Source of the DNA: Kordiimonadaceae bacterium
GTDB taxonomy: Bacteria; Pseudomonadota; Alphaproteobacteria; Sphingomonadales; Kordiimonadaceae
Assembly: GCA_017640725.1 (NCBI GenBank)
Contig: JAEPQB010000001.1
Coordinates: 434,001-498,000 of the forward strand
Direction of reading: 5' to 3'
Length of the DNA: 64,000 nucleotides
Position 1 is the first letter of the stretch, and each line of letters opens with the position of its first letter. The position numbers and the translations under genes were made by a program. The notes under the pieces were generated by a model. The model had not been told where the DNA came from, searched no databases, and saw nothing but the letters and a program-made list of their open reading frames with translations. This document shows positions 28,371 through 36,371 of the stretch, piece by piece.

Positions 28371-28384
28371 TGACAACGTTGTCT
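28371..28384. promoter_or_regulatory. LacI-type operator between lacI and GH16 genes
   Basis: TGACAACGTTGTCT contains the perfect 12-base palindrome GACAACGTTGTC with the central CG typical of LacI-family operators. It lies in the divergent gap, 85 bp from the lacI start and 54 bp before the GH16 start. It differs from the two receptor-side operators at the centre (CG for GG) and at the last base (T for A), which supports a shared regulon. Confidence 0.8.
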
Positions 28385-28437
28385 TTATCAGAGTCGCAAG
28401 CTGAGGTTTGCGTCGGGGAGAGTCTGGGGAACCTGTC

Positions 28438-29397
28438 ATGTCAAATCAACGCCGCCGCTTGAGGCAGTCGGCACCTATTATTTTATGCTCAGCTTTGCTG
28501 TCAGTGGTGCCGCTTTTTTCTGCAAATTCAATTAGTTCGGACGCCGAAAAGGCGAACTGGACGCTTGTGTGGTCTGACGAATTTGAAGGCCAAACAATCG
28601 ACCCTGACAAATGGCAGTTTGAAACCAATTGTTGGGGTGGCGGCAACAACGAGAAGCAGTGCTATACTGACTTGCCAGAGAATGCGTCGGTATCAGATGG
28701 CGTGCTAACGATCACCGCATTGCAAAAAGAAACCACCGGGTTTGCCCTGCCTGGCCAAATGCGCGGCGAGGGCAATCCGGAAATGGCTACCCTACCCTAT
28801 TCTTCAGCTCGACTGATCACAAAAGACAAAGCCGCCTGGCAATATGGGCGATTTGAAATTCGTGCCAAATTGCCGACGGGACAGGGAACGTGGCCAGCAA
28901 TCTGGATGCTGCCAAGCGATGAGTATTACGGCGCCTGGGCGGCATCGGGAGAAATCGACATCCTTGAAGCAGTTAATCTTGGCACGCAGTGTGACACGTG
29001 TGAAGGCGGCAAAGAAAACAAGATTTTGGGCACTCTCCATTTCGGAGGCACTTGGCCAAAGAACCATCACAAAGGCAACGCCACCGTTCTGCCGACAACC
29101 GAAGACGGGTTCAACGTTTTTGGTGTCGAGTGGGAAGAAGGTGAAGTGCGCTGGTATGTGGATGGCAAGCATTATGCGACCTTGACACCGAAGGACTGGA
29201 GCACGACCAGTGAGCTGGCGAAAGAAAGGCCGGCCGCGCCGTTCGACCGGCCATTTTATATGATCCTGAACCTTGCGATTGGTGGGCATCTGTCCGAAGA
29301 CCTCAATGAAAAAGGCATTGACCCAACAGGTTATCCCAAACACCTGGAAGTTGATTGGGTACGTGTTTACCAGCAAGCAGACGGTGAAAGTCAATGA
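28438..29397 (+). CDS. Secreted GH16 endo-beta-glucanase, laminarinase type
   Basis: 319 residues from the ATG at 28438. Residues 1-30 form a signal peptide with a basic start (MSNQRRRLRQ) and a hydrophobic core. The domain begins LVWSDEFEGQTIDPDKW, and the GH16 catalytic motif GEIDILEA supplies Glu172 (nucleophile), Asp174 and Glu177 (acid/base). The extra residue in E-I-D-I-L-E is the beta-bulge form found in laminarinases and lichenases. TWPAIWMLP and the final LEVDWVRVYQ are also typical. It starts a plus-strand operon with the transporter and cytoplasmic GH3 and overlaps the transporter by ATGA. Endo-cleavage of beta-1,3-glucan is the likely role. Confidence 0.93.
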   Translation: MSNQRRRLRQSAPIILCSALLSVVPLFSANSISSDAEKANWTLVWSDEFEGQTIDPDKWQFETNCWGGGNNEKQCYTDLPENASVSDGVLTITALQKETTGFALPGQMRGEGNPEMATLPYSSARLITKDKAAWQYGRFEIRAKLPTGQGTWPAIWMLPSDEYYGAWAASGEIDILEAVNLGTQCDTCEGGKENKILGTLHFGGTWPKNHHKGNATVLPTTEDGFNVFGVEWEEGEVRWYVDGKHYATLTPKDWSTTSELAKERPAAPFDRPFYMILNLAIGGHLSEDLNEKGIDPTGYPKHLEVDWVRVYQQADGESQ

Positions 29398-30866
29398 GTG
29401 ATACGGGCGCTTTTGCGACAGCCCCAGAAGATCGCATTCCGGTACTGCAGCGGGTCATTTATGGCGCAGGTGCGTTTGTAAACAACCTTTTGGCTGGTTC
29501 CATCGGAGCCATGATGATTGTCCTCAACCTGGGATTGGGCATGAACCCGGCGCTTGTGGGTCTTTTGGGCATGTTACCGCGCCTGTTCGACGCCATCACG
29601 GATCCGTTGATGGGCTATATTTCAGATAACACAAAATCCCGTTGGGGACGGCGCCGACCTTATATCTTTATCGGCGCCATCGGCGTTGGACTTGCCTACA
29701 TGTTTTTGTGGCAACTGCCACGCGGAGAGAGCGAGTCATATCTTTTCTGGTACTTCCTATTTGGCTCCCTGATTTTTTTCCTAGCCTACACGATTTTCGC
29801 AACGCCTTGGGTGGCTCTGGGCTATGAAATGACGCCTGACTACAACGAGCGGACACGGCTGATGGGTACACAATTTTTCATTGGTCAGTTCGCATACTTT
29901 GTATACCCATGGCTTCTGCTGATTATGCAGGATGAAACCATGTTTGATGACATGGTCGACGGGGCTGCGAGTGTTGGGTTGGTTATTGGGTTGTTTGCCA
30001 TCGTGTTTGGCATGCTGCCCGCCCTATTCCTGCGGGAGCGCATTGCGATAACACCAGAAAGCACGAACGAGCCCGTTGAAGTCGAGGGTCAATCCAAGTG
30101 GCAAGCCATGAGCAGTAACGTGAGTGGTTTCGTGACAGGCTTCGTGACCACTTTGAAATTCATGCCGTTTTTGAAACTTTGCCTTGCAACTTTCCTGATT
30201 TTCAACGGGTTCCAGCTGGTCGCCGCTATTCAGACTTATGTGATTATTTATTATATCTTTGCTGGCGATACGGCACTAGGCGCCGAGTATTTCGGCTATG
30301 TCGGCACCGCAATGACGGCATCCACATTTGCGATCATTGTGTTTGTCACCTGGCTGGGAACAAAAATTGGCAAACGGCGCGCCTTTGCTATTTCCACAAT
30401 ACTTTCCATGATCGGCTTTGGGCTGAAATGGTTTTGCTACACGCCTGATAACCCTTGGCTTGTCCTTATTCCGGCTCCGCTCATCGCGTTTGGATATGGC
30501 GGTTTGTTCACGCTCATGCCTTCAATGATGGCAGACGTTGTGGATATGGACGAACTGAACACAGGCGAAAGACGCGAAGGTATGTATGGCTCGATCTATT
30601 GGTGGGTCGTCAAACTGGGTCAAGCCGCAGCCCTCGCCGGTGGTGGCATACTTCTCAATGTCTCTGGGTTTGATGTTGAACTGGGTGGAAATCAAACTGA
30701 AGAAACGCTGACGTTGCTGCGGCTGTTTGATGCCTTTATCCCACTGCTTGCGTCCGGGTTTGCCATATGGTGTGTTGCCTCGTTCGGGATAACGCAGGAA
30801 AAAGCACGCGAGGTCCGAGAGAAGCTTGAATCTATCCGCGGCAAACTGAATCCGGCTGCGGCCTAA
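29394..30866 (+). CDS. GPH-family sugar:cation symporter (MFS)
   Basis: 490 residues with about twelve membrane segments. The loop motif DPLMGYISDNTKSRWGRRRPY after the second segment is diagnostic of the glycoside-pentoside-hexuronide cation symporters, such as MelB-like proteins. ATPWVALGYEMTPDYNERTRL, in the next cytoplasmic loop, is also typical of that family. It is translationally coupled to the GH16 gene by an ATGA overlap and followed 30 bp later by a cytoplasmic GH3. This points to import of beta-glucan disaccharides or oligosaccharides across the inner membrane for final cleavage inside the cell. Confidence 0.92.
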   Translation: MSDTGAFATAPEDRIPVLQRVIYGAGAFVNNLLAGSIGAMMIVLNLGLGMNPALVGLLGMLPRLFDAITDPLMGYISDNTKSRWGRRRPYIFIGAIGVGLAYMFLWQLPRGESESYLFWYFLFGSLIFFLAYTIFATPWVALGYEMTPDYNERTRLMGTQFFIGQFAYFVYPWLLLIMQDETMFDDMVDGAASVGLVIGLFAIVFGMLPALFLRERIAITPESTNEPVEVEGQSKWQAMSSNVSGFVTGFVTTLKFMPFLKLCLATFLIFNGFQLVAAIQTYVIIYYIFAGDTALGAEYFGYVGTAMTASTFAIIVFVTWLGTKIGKRRAFAISTILSMIGFGLKWFCYTPDNPWLVLIPAPLIAFGYGGLFTLMPSMMADVVDMDELNTGERREGMYGSIYWWVVKLGQAAALAGGGILLNVSGFDVELGGNQTEETLTLLRLFDAFIPLLASGFAIWCVASFGITQEKAREVREKLESIRGKLNPAAA

Positions 30867-30896
30867 GAATTTCTGGTACTGAGTGAGACTAAATCG

Positions 30897-33116
30897 ATGA
30901 ACAAGGTTCTAAATCGCATGGATTTGCAGTCAGAATCGAACGCAATTGATCAAAAAGTGCAGGACCTGCTTGCCCGAATGACCCTCGCCGAGAAAATCGG
31001 TCAGATGAACCAGCAGGATGCAACAGGGGACACGGTATCCGCCGACATGGCAGAAGCAATCCGCGCAGGTCGACTGGGTTCTGTCATCAACCTATCCAAT
31101 GCCGCGGTTGGCAATGAACTTCAGAAAATTGCTGTTGAAGAATCGCGCTTGGGCATCCCATTGGTTGCGGCCCGAGATGTAATTCATGGTTTTAAAACCA
31201 TTCAACCCATACCCCTTGGTCAAGCGGCCACATGGAATCCTGACCTGGTTCAGGAGGGGGCACGTGTCGCGGCGCTAGAGGCTCGCAAAAATGGCATTCA
31301 TTGGACATTTGCGCCAATGATCGACATTTCCCGCGACGCCCGCTGGGGCCGCATTGCCGAAAGCTTTGGTGAAGACCCATTCCTGACAACCCAAATGGGC
31401 GTTGCGATGGTCATGGGCTTTCAAGGAGATGACCTGTCAGATAATGGCTCGATCGCAGCATGCGCCAAACATTTTGCTGGGTATGGTGCATCTGAAACCG
31501 GCAGGGATTACAACACCACCAATATTCCTGAAAATGAACTTAGAAACGTTTATCTTCCACCGTTCAAAGCGGCTGCAGACGCTGGTGTCGCGACCTTTAT
31601 GGCGTCTTTCAGTGACATCGATGGTATTCCTGCATCAGCTAACGAGTTCTTGTTCCAGCAAGTTCTGCGCGGTGAATGGCGCTATGAAGGGATGACAATC
31701 AGTGATTGGGACTCGATCCGCCAATTGTCGGATCATGGGTTAACAGATGGCGACCGCGATGCGGCGCATCAGGCACTGATTGCTGGCTTAGATATGGAAA
31801 TGGCGGGTGACGCTTACCTCAACCATATTGAAGGTTTGATCGACGAAGGGCTTGTTTCTGAGCATCGTATCGATCAGATGGTCGGCAATATTTTGCGGTT
31901 AAAGTTCCAATTAGGATTGTTCGAAAATCCATATACTGACCCGGATGATTTTGAAGAGTACGGCAATCCGGCGGCGATGGCAGTTGCACGGCAGATGGCC
32001 GACGAAAGTCTGGTGCTTTTGAAAAACGATAACGCTGCCTTACCGCTGGACAAACAAAAACTGTCAGACATTGCCATCATTGGGCCGATGGCAGACGAAC
32101 CATACGAACAATTGGGTACGTGGATTTTCGATGGCGACCCCGATTTAAGCATCACGCCAAAGTCTGCAATTGAAGCACTGGTTGGCAACAGTGCGCGACT
32201 GCACTATTCGCGCGCTCTGGAGTGCACAAGGAACTGCGGCTGGGAAGATATCGACTCTGCTGTTCTGACCGCTGAGAAAGCGGATGTAGCCCTTCTGTTC
32301 CTTGGGGAAGAATCTATCCTGTCTGGGGAGGCCCATAGCCGCGCCAACATTAACCTGCCCGGCCGGCAAGAAGAGCTGATACAAAAAGTAAAAGCGACCG
32401 GCACGCCTATTGTTGCCGTCATCCAGGCTGGAAGGCCGTTGACATTGACCAATATTCTGGATGATTGCGATGCTGTGCTTTACGCTTGGCACCCTGGGTC
32501 CATGGGCGGGCCTGCAATAGCGGACACGCTGTTTGGGGTCCGGCCTCCAACAGGTCGCCTGCCAGTCAGTTTCCCAAGGGCTGTGGGGCAACTACCCCTC
32601 TACTACAATCACAAGAACACCGGTCGTCCAGCAACAGACGACACAGTAATTGCCATCGACGATATTCCAATCGGTTCGACACAGACCTCACTAGGAATGA
32701 CAGCATTTCATCTTGACGCCGGGTACCGACCGTTATTCCCATTTGGTTTCGGCTTGAGCTACACCGAGTTCGAATACGCGAACCTTACGCTCGACCGACC
32801 TGAGTTGACGGACGGTCAAACACTGACAGTCACAGTGGACATCACCAATACCGGAAAGCGTGACGGTACAGAAATCGCACAGCTTTATGTGCGCGACCAT
32901 GTAGGCAGCATCACGCGTCCCATTAAAGAGCTTAAAGGGTTCCAAAGCGTTGATGTTAGAGCTGGAGAAACAAAAACCGCATCGTTCGAATTGAAAAGCG
33001 AGCAACTGGCTTTTTACCGCCGGAACAAATCGTTTGGGACAGAACCCGGCAAATTCTCAGTGTGGGTGGGCCCAAATGCAGACGAAGGTATTGAGCTGCA
33101 GTTTCAGCTGATTTAA
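30897..33116 (+). CDS. GH3 beta-glucosidase, BglX-like, apparently cytoplasmic
   Basis: 739 residues in the usual three-domain GH3 layout: (beta/alpha)8 barrel with IPLVAARDVIHGF, KHFAGYG and nucleophile Asp270 (MTISDWDS); alpha/beta sandwich with LLKNDNAALPL and VLYAWHPGSMGG; and C-terminal fibronectin-like domain (LTVTVDITNTGKRDGTEIAQLYV). No signal peptide is visible at the N-terminus, unlike the secreted GH3 at 20279, so it should act in the cytoplasm on sugars brought in by the symporter just upstream. The pair of GH3 enzymes, one exported and one not, gives stepwise glucan breakdown. It ends the plus-strand operon. Confidence 0.93.
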   Translation: MNKVLNRMDLQSESNAIDQKVQDLLARMTLAEKIGQMNQQDATGDTVSADMAEAIRAGRLGSVINLSNAAVGNELQKIAVEESRLGIPLVAARDVIHGFKTIQPIPLGQAATWNPDLVQEGARVAALEARKNGIHWTFAPMIDISRDARWGRIAESFGEDPFLTTQMGVAMVMGFQGDDLSDNGSIAACAKHFAGYGASETGRDYNTTNIPENELRNVYLPPFKAAADAGVATFMASFSDIDGIPASANEFLFQQVLRGEWRYEGMTISDWDSIRQLSDHGLTDGDRDAAHQALIAGLDMEMAGDAYLNHIEGLIDEGLVSEHRIDQMVGNILRLKFQLGLFENPYTDPDDFEEYGNPAAMAVARQMADESLVLLKNDNAALPLDKQKLSDIAIIGPMADEPYEQLGTWIFDGDPDLSITPKSAIEALVGNSARLHYSRALECTRNCGWEDIDSAVLTAEKADVALLFLGEESILSGEAHSRANINLPGRQEELIQKVKATGTPIVAVIQAGRPLTLTNILDDCDAVLYAWHPGSMGGPAIADTLFGVRPPTGRLPVSFPRAVGQLPLYYNHKNTGRPATDDTVIAIDDIPIGSTQTSLGMTAFHLDAGYRPLFPFGFGLSYTEFEYANLTLDRPELTDGQTLTVTVDITNTGKRDGTEIAQLYVRDHVGSITRPIKELKGFQSVDVRAGETKTASFELKSEQLAFYRRNKSFGTEPGKFSVWVGPNADEGIELQFQLI

Positions 33117-33198
33117 TGGCTTTCATCGGCTGACCTTCAACTTGGGGCCAAAACGCCCCAAGCTCGTCAATTCGCAAACATCGCGGAAGATTTTGCGC

Positions 33199-34452
33199 CT
33201 AAAATTTGGCCGTCAGCGTGAACCAAAAACGGGTTGAATCGTTGACAAAACTGTCCGCGTTGAAAAACGCAGCTTTGACAGATCCGCTGAGATAGCTGTT
33301 GATTTTTTTGGTCACCAAGAAATCCCATTCTGTACCGTAATCGATGTCGCCAACATCAGAATTGAAATCATGGTATATGGTTTTCAGTAGCATTCCCGCG
33401 AGCGGCCCGTTGCCAGGAACTTTATAAGCGAGTGACGCAGATACGTCTGACAGTCCAGTGCCGGGTGTCGCCAGAAAACGGTCTGCCCAGCCATTGAACT
33501 TATGGAGCGTTGCAAGAGGTGTGCTGAAGCCTACACCATTATCAGATCCAAGCAGCTCATACTGTACACCGGCGGTAAAGCCGTTAGATGAAGCTGTCAG
33601 TTGCCCCTGCAGATAGTCGGCCCGATAGTTATTGGGGTTGTCTTTATAGTCCGATTGAGAGGCATAGGAGGCAGAATAGCCAAGACTTAAACTATCGGAC
33701 ACTTTGCTTTTACCATTGAACCGAACCCCGACAGTGCTGGTCGAAAGGCCAAGAGCACCAGGGTTATTTATGTCGAGCAAATAGGCAAAGCCAGTCAGTG
33801 TGCCAAATGGCAAACCGGTGTAGCTTGCATTGAAAATGTGTGTATTGGTATCGAACTCTCCAGCCGGATTATCGCGTCCAAAAATTCGCTTAATGTTTGC
33901 AACATAGCCGTAGGTCGCCTTCACATTGCCGGATTTGTATTCGGCTGTAATGGAGTCATATGTTTGGTCATTCTGGCGGAAATCTACGCTACCAATGAAA
34001 CGTTGATCATCCAGGTTTATTGCCCTGCGGCCCCCTTTGAGAGTTAGTCCTCCAACTTTGTAGGACAGATAGGCTTGGTTGAGCTCGGTTAATTCGGGGT
34101 CGGCAACAACGGGCCTGTTGGTATTCCCGTTTGTGGTGCTATTGAATTTTTGAGATCCGATTGATGTGGTGTTGGTAAACTCCAGAAATCCTGAAAAGCC
34201 GTTCATTGTCGCCGTTGTAAAATTGAGACGTGTACGAAGGGTAGAAGCCGCTGCATTGAGGGCAAAATTGTCCTGATCAACAGTTTCAAGGCGGTACCGG
34301 CTCTCCAATGCGAGCTTACCTTTGGAGAATAGCTCTTCAATGTTTGCTGCTTCCTCAGCGCTGACTGTCGTTGACCAAGACATTGCTGCAATAACTGAAT
34401 AAATGACGGGGCTAGAACAAACGGACCCCTTAGAATGCATCACGCGTTGCAT
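33199..34452 (-). CDS. Outer-membrane porin, alginate-export-like family
   Basis: 417 residues from the ATG at 34452, preceded by GGGAGGAA; the frame is open further upstream but without a ribosome site. A signal peptide ends near TVSAEE. The body shows alternating beta-barrel strands and ends with an aromatic residue (LTAKF). The stretch GRRAINLDDQRFIGSVDFRQ followed by QTYDSI matches the alginate-export porin family, which also includes general solute porins. It lies 121 bp downstream of nasS on the same strand, so it may carry nitrate or nitrite across the outer membrane. A paralogue lies at 52450-53682. Substrate is inferred from place only. Confidence 0.82.
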   Translation of the reverse strand: MQRVMHSKGSVCSSPVIYSVIAAMSWSTTVSAEEAANIEELFSKGKLALESRYRLETVDQDNFALNAAASTLRTRLNFTTATMNGFSGFLEFTNTTSIGSQKFNSTTNGNTNRPVVADPELTELNQAYLSYKVGGLTLKGGRRAINLDDQRFIGSVDFRQNDQTYDSITAEYKSGNVKATYGYVANIKRIFGRDNPAGEFDTNTHIFNASYTGLPFGTLTGFAYLLDINNPGALGLSTSTVGVRFNGKSKVSDSLSLGYSASYASQSDYKDNPNNYRADYLQGQLTASSNGFTAGVQYELLGSDNGVGFSTPLATLHKFNGWADRFLATPGTGLSDVSASLAYKVPGNGPLAGMLLKTIYHDFNSDVGDIDYGTEWDFLVTKKINSYLSGSVKAAFFNADSFVNDSTRFWFTLTAKF

Positions 34453-34548
34453 GGCATTTCCTCCCAAGAAGAATAGATTATTTGGATTGAATAAACCGGA
34501 CTTGCCCAGCAGCTTTGCCAAAGCAGTTGATCCGTAGTGCTATTGTCC

Positions 34549-34564
34549 GCGCCGCCGTTGGCGC
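34549..34564 (-). promoter_or_regulatory. Hexaloop hairpin between nasS and the porin gene
   Basis: On the minus strand, GCGCC-AACGGC-GGCGC forms a 5-bp GC stem with a six-base loop that has A first and G fourth, the pattern of ANTAR-protein targets. It begins 10 bp after the nasS stop. No T-run follows, so it is not a convincing terminator. It could be an RNA element for the porin or a chance stem. Confidence 0.35.
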
Positions 34565-34573
34565 AGTTGTAAT

Positions 34574-35764
34574 TCAGGACGCTTTCAAAGCGCCGCCAAT
34601 TGGGAAACTTCGCCAGTAATCCTCAATGTTTTCACCATCAAAGTTGATCCCATCAAATGCGTTGTCCCCAGGACCCACATCTTTTCGAAACTTAGATTCC
34701 ACCGAATAACGCACATTTTTCTCGATCAAAGATGGATCACATAGCTTGCCTGCGTATTCCTCAAGCCCTGCTGGTGCCTGTCCCCATCTGCGCATTTGTG
34801 CCAAAAGCCATAGTGCCGACGACTGTTGCGGATACGCGAACCCGGGTCCGTCAAAAGACATATAGTGCCGTATCGGCATACGGTCCTGGCCGGGGGTCAG
34901 CCGAGGCATGCACATCAGGCCATGCAGGATTACATCTTGATCCACACCAAGATATTCACTGCGCGAAAGCATATAGGCCAGATCTTCATGATTGCCTGGC
35001 ACGGATGCCCATGTCATGGCACCAGCTACTGCATCAACAACAGCTGCAGCCTCATCGCCATGACCTGAGACCCAGGCTCGGCGAAAAGCCAGCACTTTTT
35101 CGGGACTCTGCGGAAAAAGATCTGCTTTTGTAGCGACGATACAACCAATTCCTGCTTCTACAGCCAATTGGCTCCATGGTTCACCGACGCAGTAGCCATC
35201 GATTTCGCCTTTCATCATCGCGCCAACCATGGCTGGCGGTGGCACCACAGTAAGTTGGACATCTTTATCGGGGTCTATGCCACCGTGTGCCAACCACGCA
35301 CGAAGTTCATAATTGTGACTTGAGAAGGCATGCACGGTTGCGAAACGCAGAGGAGGCAAGCCTTTCTCCTTTCGCCCTTCCACAATCGGCGCAATCAATG
35401 ACGCGCTATTGGCACGATTTCCAATGTAAGAACCGCCTTTTGCTTCCAATGCCTTCTCATGAACCGACTTGGATATGGTGATAGAATTGCCGCCCCGTCC
35501 CATCAAAAGGGGAACTACCATTTCTGTCTTCACACCACTCAGGCCCAGATGCATGGCAAGAGAAAGACCACCAAGCATGTGGGCGCATTCCAACTTTTCG
35601 AAAGCGATATGGTCTCGCATTGCTGACCAGGAGGGCAACCGTACAGGTTCAATCTGAACGCCCGCGCGTTCATCAAAACCAAGTTCACGGGCAACCACTA
35701 AGGGTGCGCAATCTGTAAGCGCAACAAACCCTGCTCTTACCATAGGTTTGACCAAACTAACCAT
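34574..35764 (-). CDS. nasS: Nitrate/nitrite sensor NasS
   Basis: 396 residues. The ATG at 35764 overlaps the nasT stop by 8 bp and has GGAGGGGCAG before it; an earlier in-frame start lies inside nasT. The protein is an NrtA-like solute-binding fold (LTDCAPLVVARELGF, CVGEPWSQLAVEAGIGCIV, LWLLAQMRRWGQ) but lacks a signal peptide, so it stays in the cytoplasm. That, and its overlap with nasT, marks it as NasS, which holds NasT inactive until nitrate or nitrite binds, rather than as a transporter subunit. The true NrtA in this locus (39195-40643) has an export signal. Confidence 0.9.
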   Translation of the reverse strand: MVSLVKPMVRAGFVALTDCAPLVVARELGFDERAGVQIEPVRLPSWSAMRDHIAFEKLECAHMLGGLSLAMHLGLSGVKTEMVVPLLMGRGGNSITISKSVHEKALEAKGGSYIGNRANSASLIAPIVEGRKEKGLPPLRFATVHAFSSHNYELRAWLAHGGIDPDKDVQLTVVPPPAMVGAMMKGEIDGYCVGEPWSQLAVEAGIGCIVATKADLFPQSPEKVLAFRRAWVSGHGDEAAAVVDAVAGAMTWASVPGNHEDLAYMLSRSEYLGVDQDVILHGLMCMPRLTPGQDRMPIRHYMSFDGPGFAYPQQSSALWLLAQMRRWGQAPAGLEEYAGKLCDPSLIEKNVRYSVESKFRKDVGPGDNAFDGINFDGENIEDYWRSFPIGGALKAS

Positions 35765-36371
35765 GATCTGCCCCTCCAAACAATTGGGCATCAAGTTCGA
35801 AAGCAGTGATGATACTCTCTGCGATATCAAACAGACGACGGCTCTGCTGCATGGCCGTTTGCCGCATCATGCGGTAAGCTTCGTCCTCCGATATCTGCCT
35901 TCGATCCATGAGCAGACCCTTTGCTTTGTCGATCGTTTTGCGTTCCGCAAGCGCCGTGCGCGCTTCGTCTCTTTCTCGAACAATCCGGCTGAAGGACTCG
36001 AACCGGCTGACAGCCAGCTCCACAACCGGTTTAACTCTGTCTTTTTTCAGACCATCAACAACATAGGCGCTAACGCCTGCGTTCACGGCGCGGCGAATGG
36101 AGTCGTCGTCAGATTGATCTACAAACATCGCAATTGGCTTTTGAACGGCGCGACTAACCTGAAACATGCTCTCCAACGTGTCGCGGTCAGGATTCTGCAG
36201 GTCAATAATCACCACGTCAGGTTCTAAGGCCATAATCCTTTGATGAAGATTTGAGTTCGTCCGAAGCGTTACGGAATGAGTATAGCCAGCCTCAACAAGT
36301 GCACCCTCCAGGACAGCCGCCCGTCCTGGGTCTTCGTCAATCACCAGTATTTTGAGGTTGCTTCCCAACAT
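35757..36371 (-). CDS. nasT: Nitrate-responsive antiterminator NasT (ANTAR)
   Basis: 204 residues. The N-terminal pseudo-receiver domain (about 5-125) keeps Asp57 in VVIIDLQNPD. The C-terminal ANTAR RNA-binding domain spans about 145-195 with AERKTIDKAKGLLMDRRQ and AYRMMRQTAMQQSRRLFDIA. NasT binds paired hexaloop hairpins in leader RNA and blocks termination when released by NasS. Candidate hairpins of that type occur in both divergent nitrate operons of this window. It abuts the double-ATPase gene by zero bases and overlaps nasS by 8 bp, so nrt transport and sensing are co-expressed. Confidence 0.94.
   Translation of the reverse strand: MLGSNLKILVIDEDPGRAAVLEGALVEAGYTHSVTLRTNSNLHQRIMALEPDVVIIDLQNPDRDTLESMFQVSRAVQKPIAMFVDQSDDDSIRRAVNAGVSAYVVDGLKKDRVKPVVELAVSRFESFSRIVRERDEARTALAERKTIDKAKGLLMDRRQISEDEAYRMMRQTAMQQSRRLFDIAESIITAFELDAQLFGGADHG

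Noticed and set aside
34574-35764. NasS read as a second nitrate transporter binding protein
   Set aside because: It lacks a signal peptide and overlaps nasT, which fits the sensor partner, while the exported NrtA is elsewhere in the operon.
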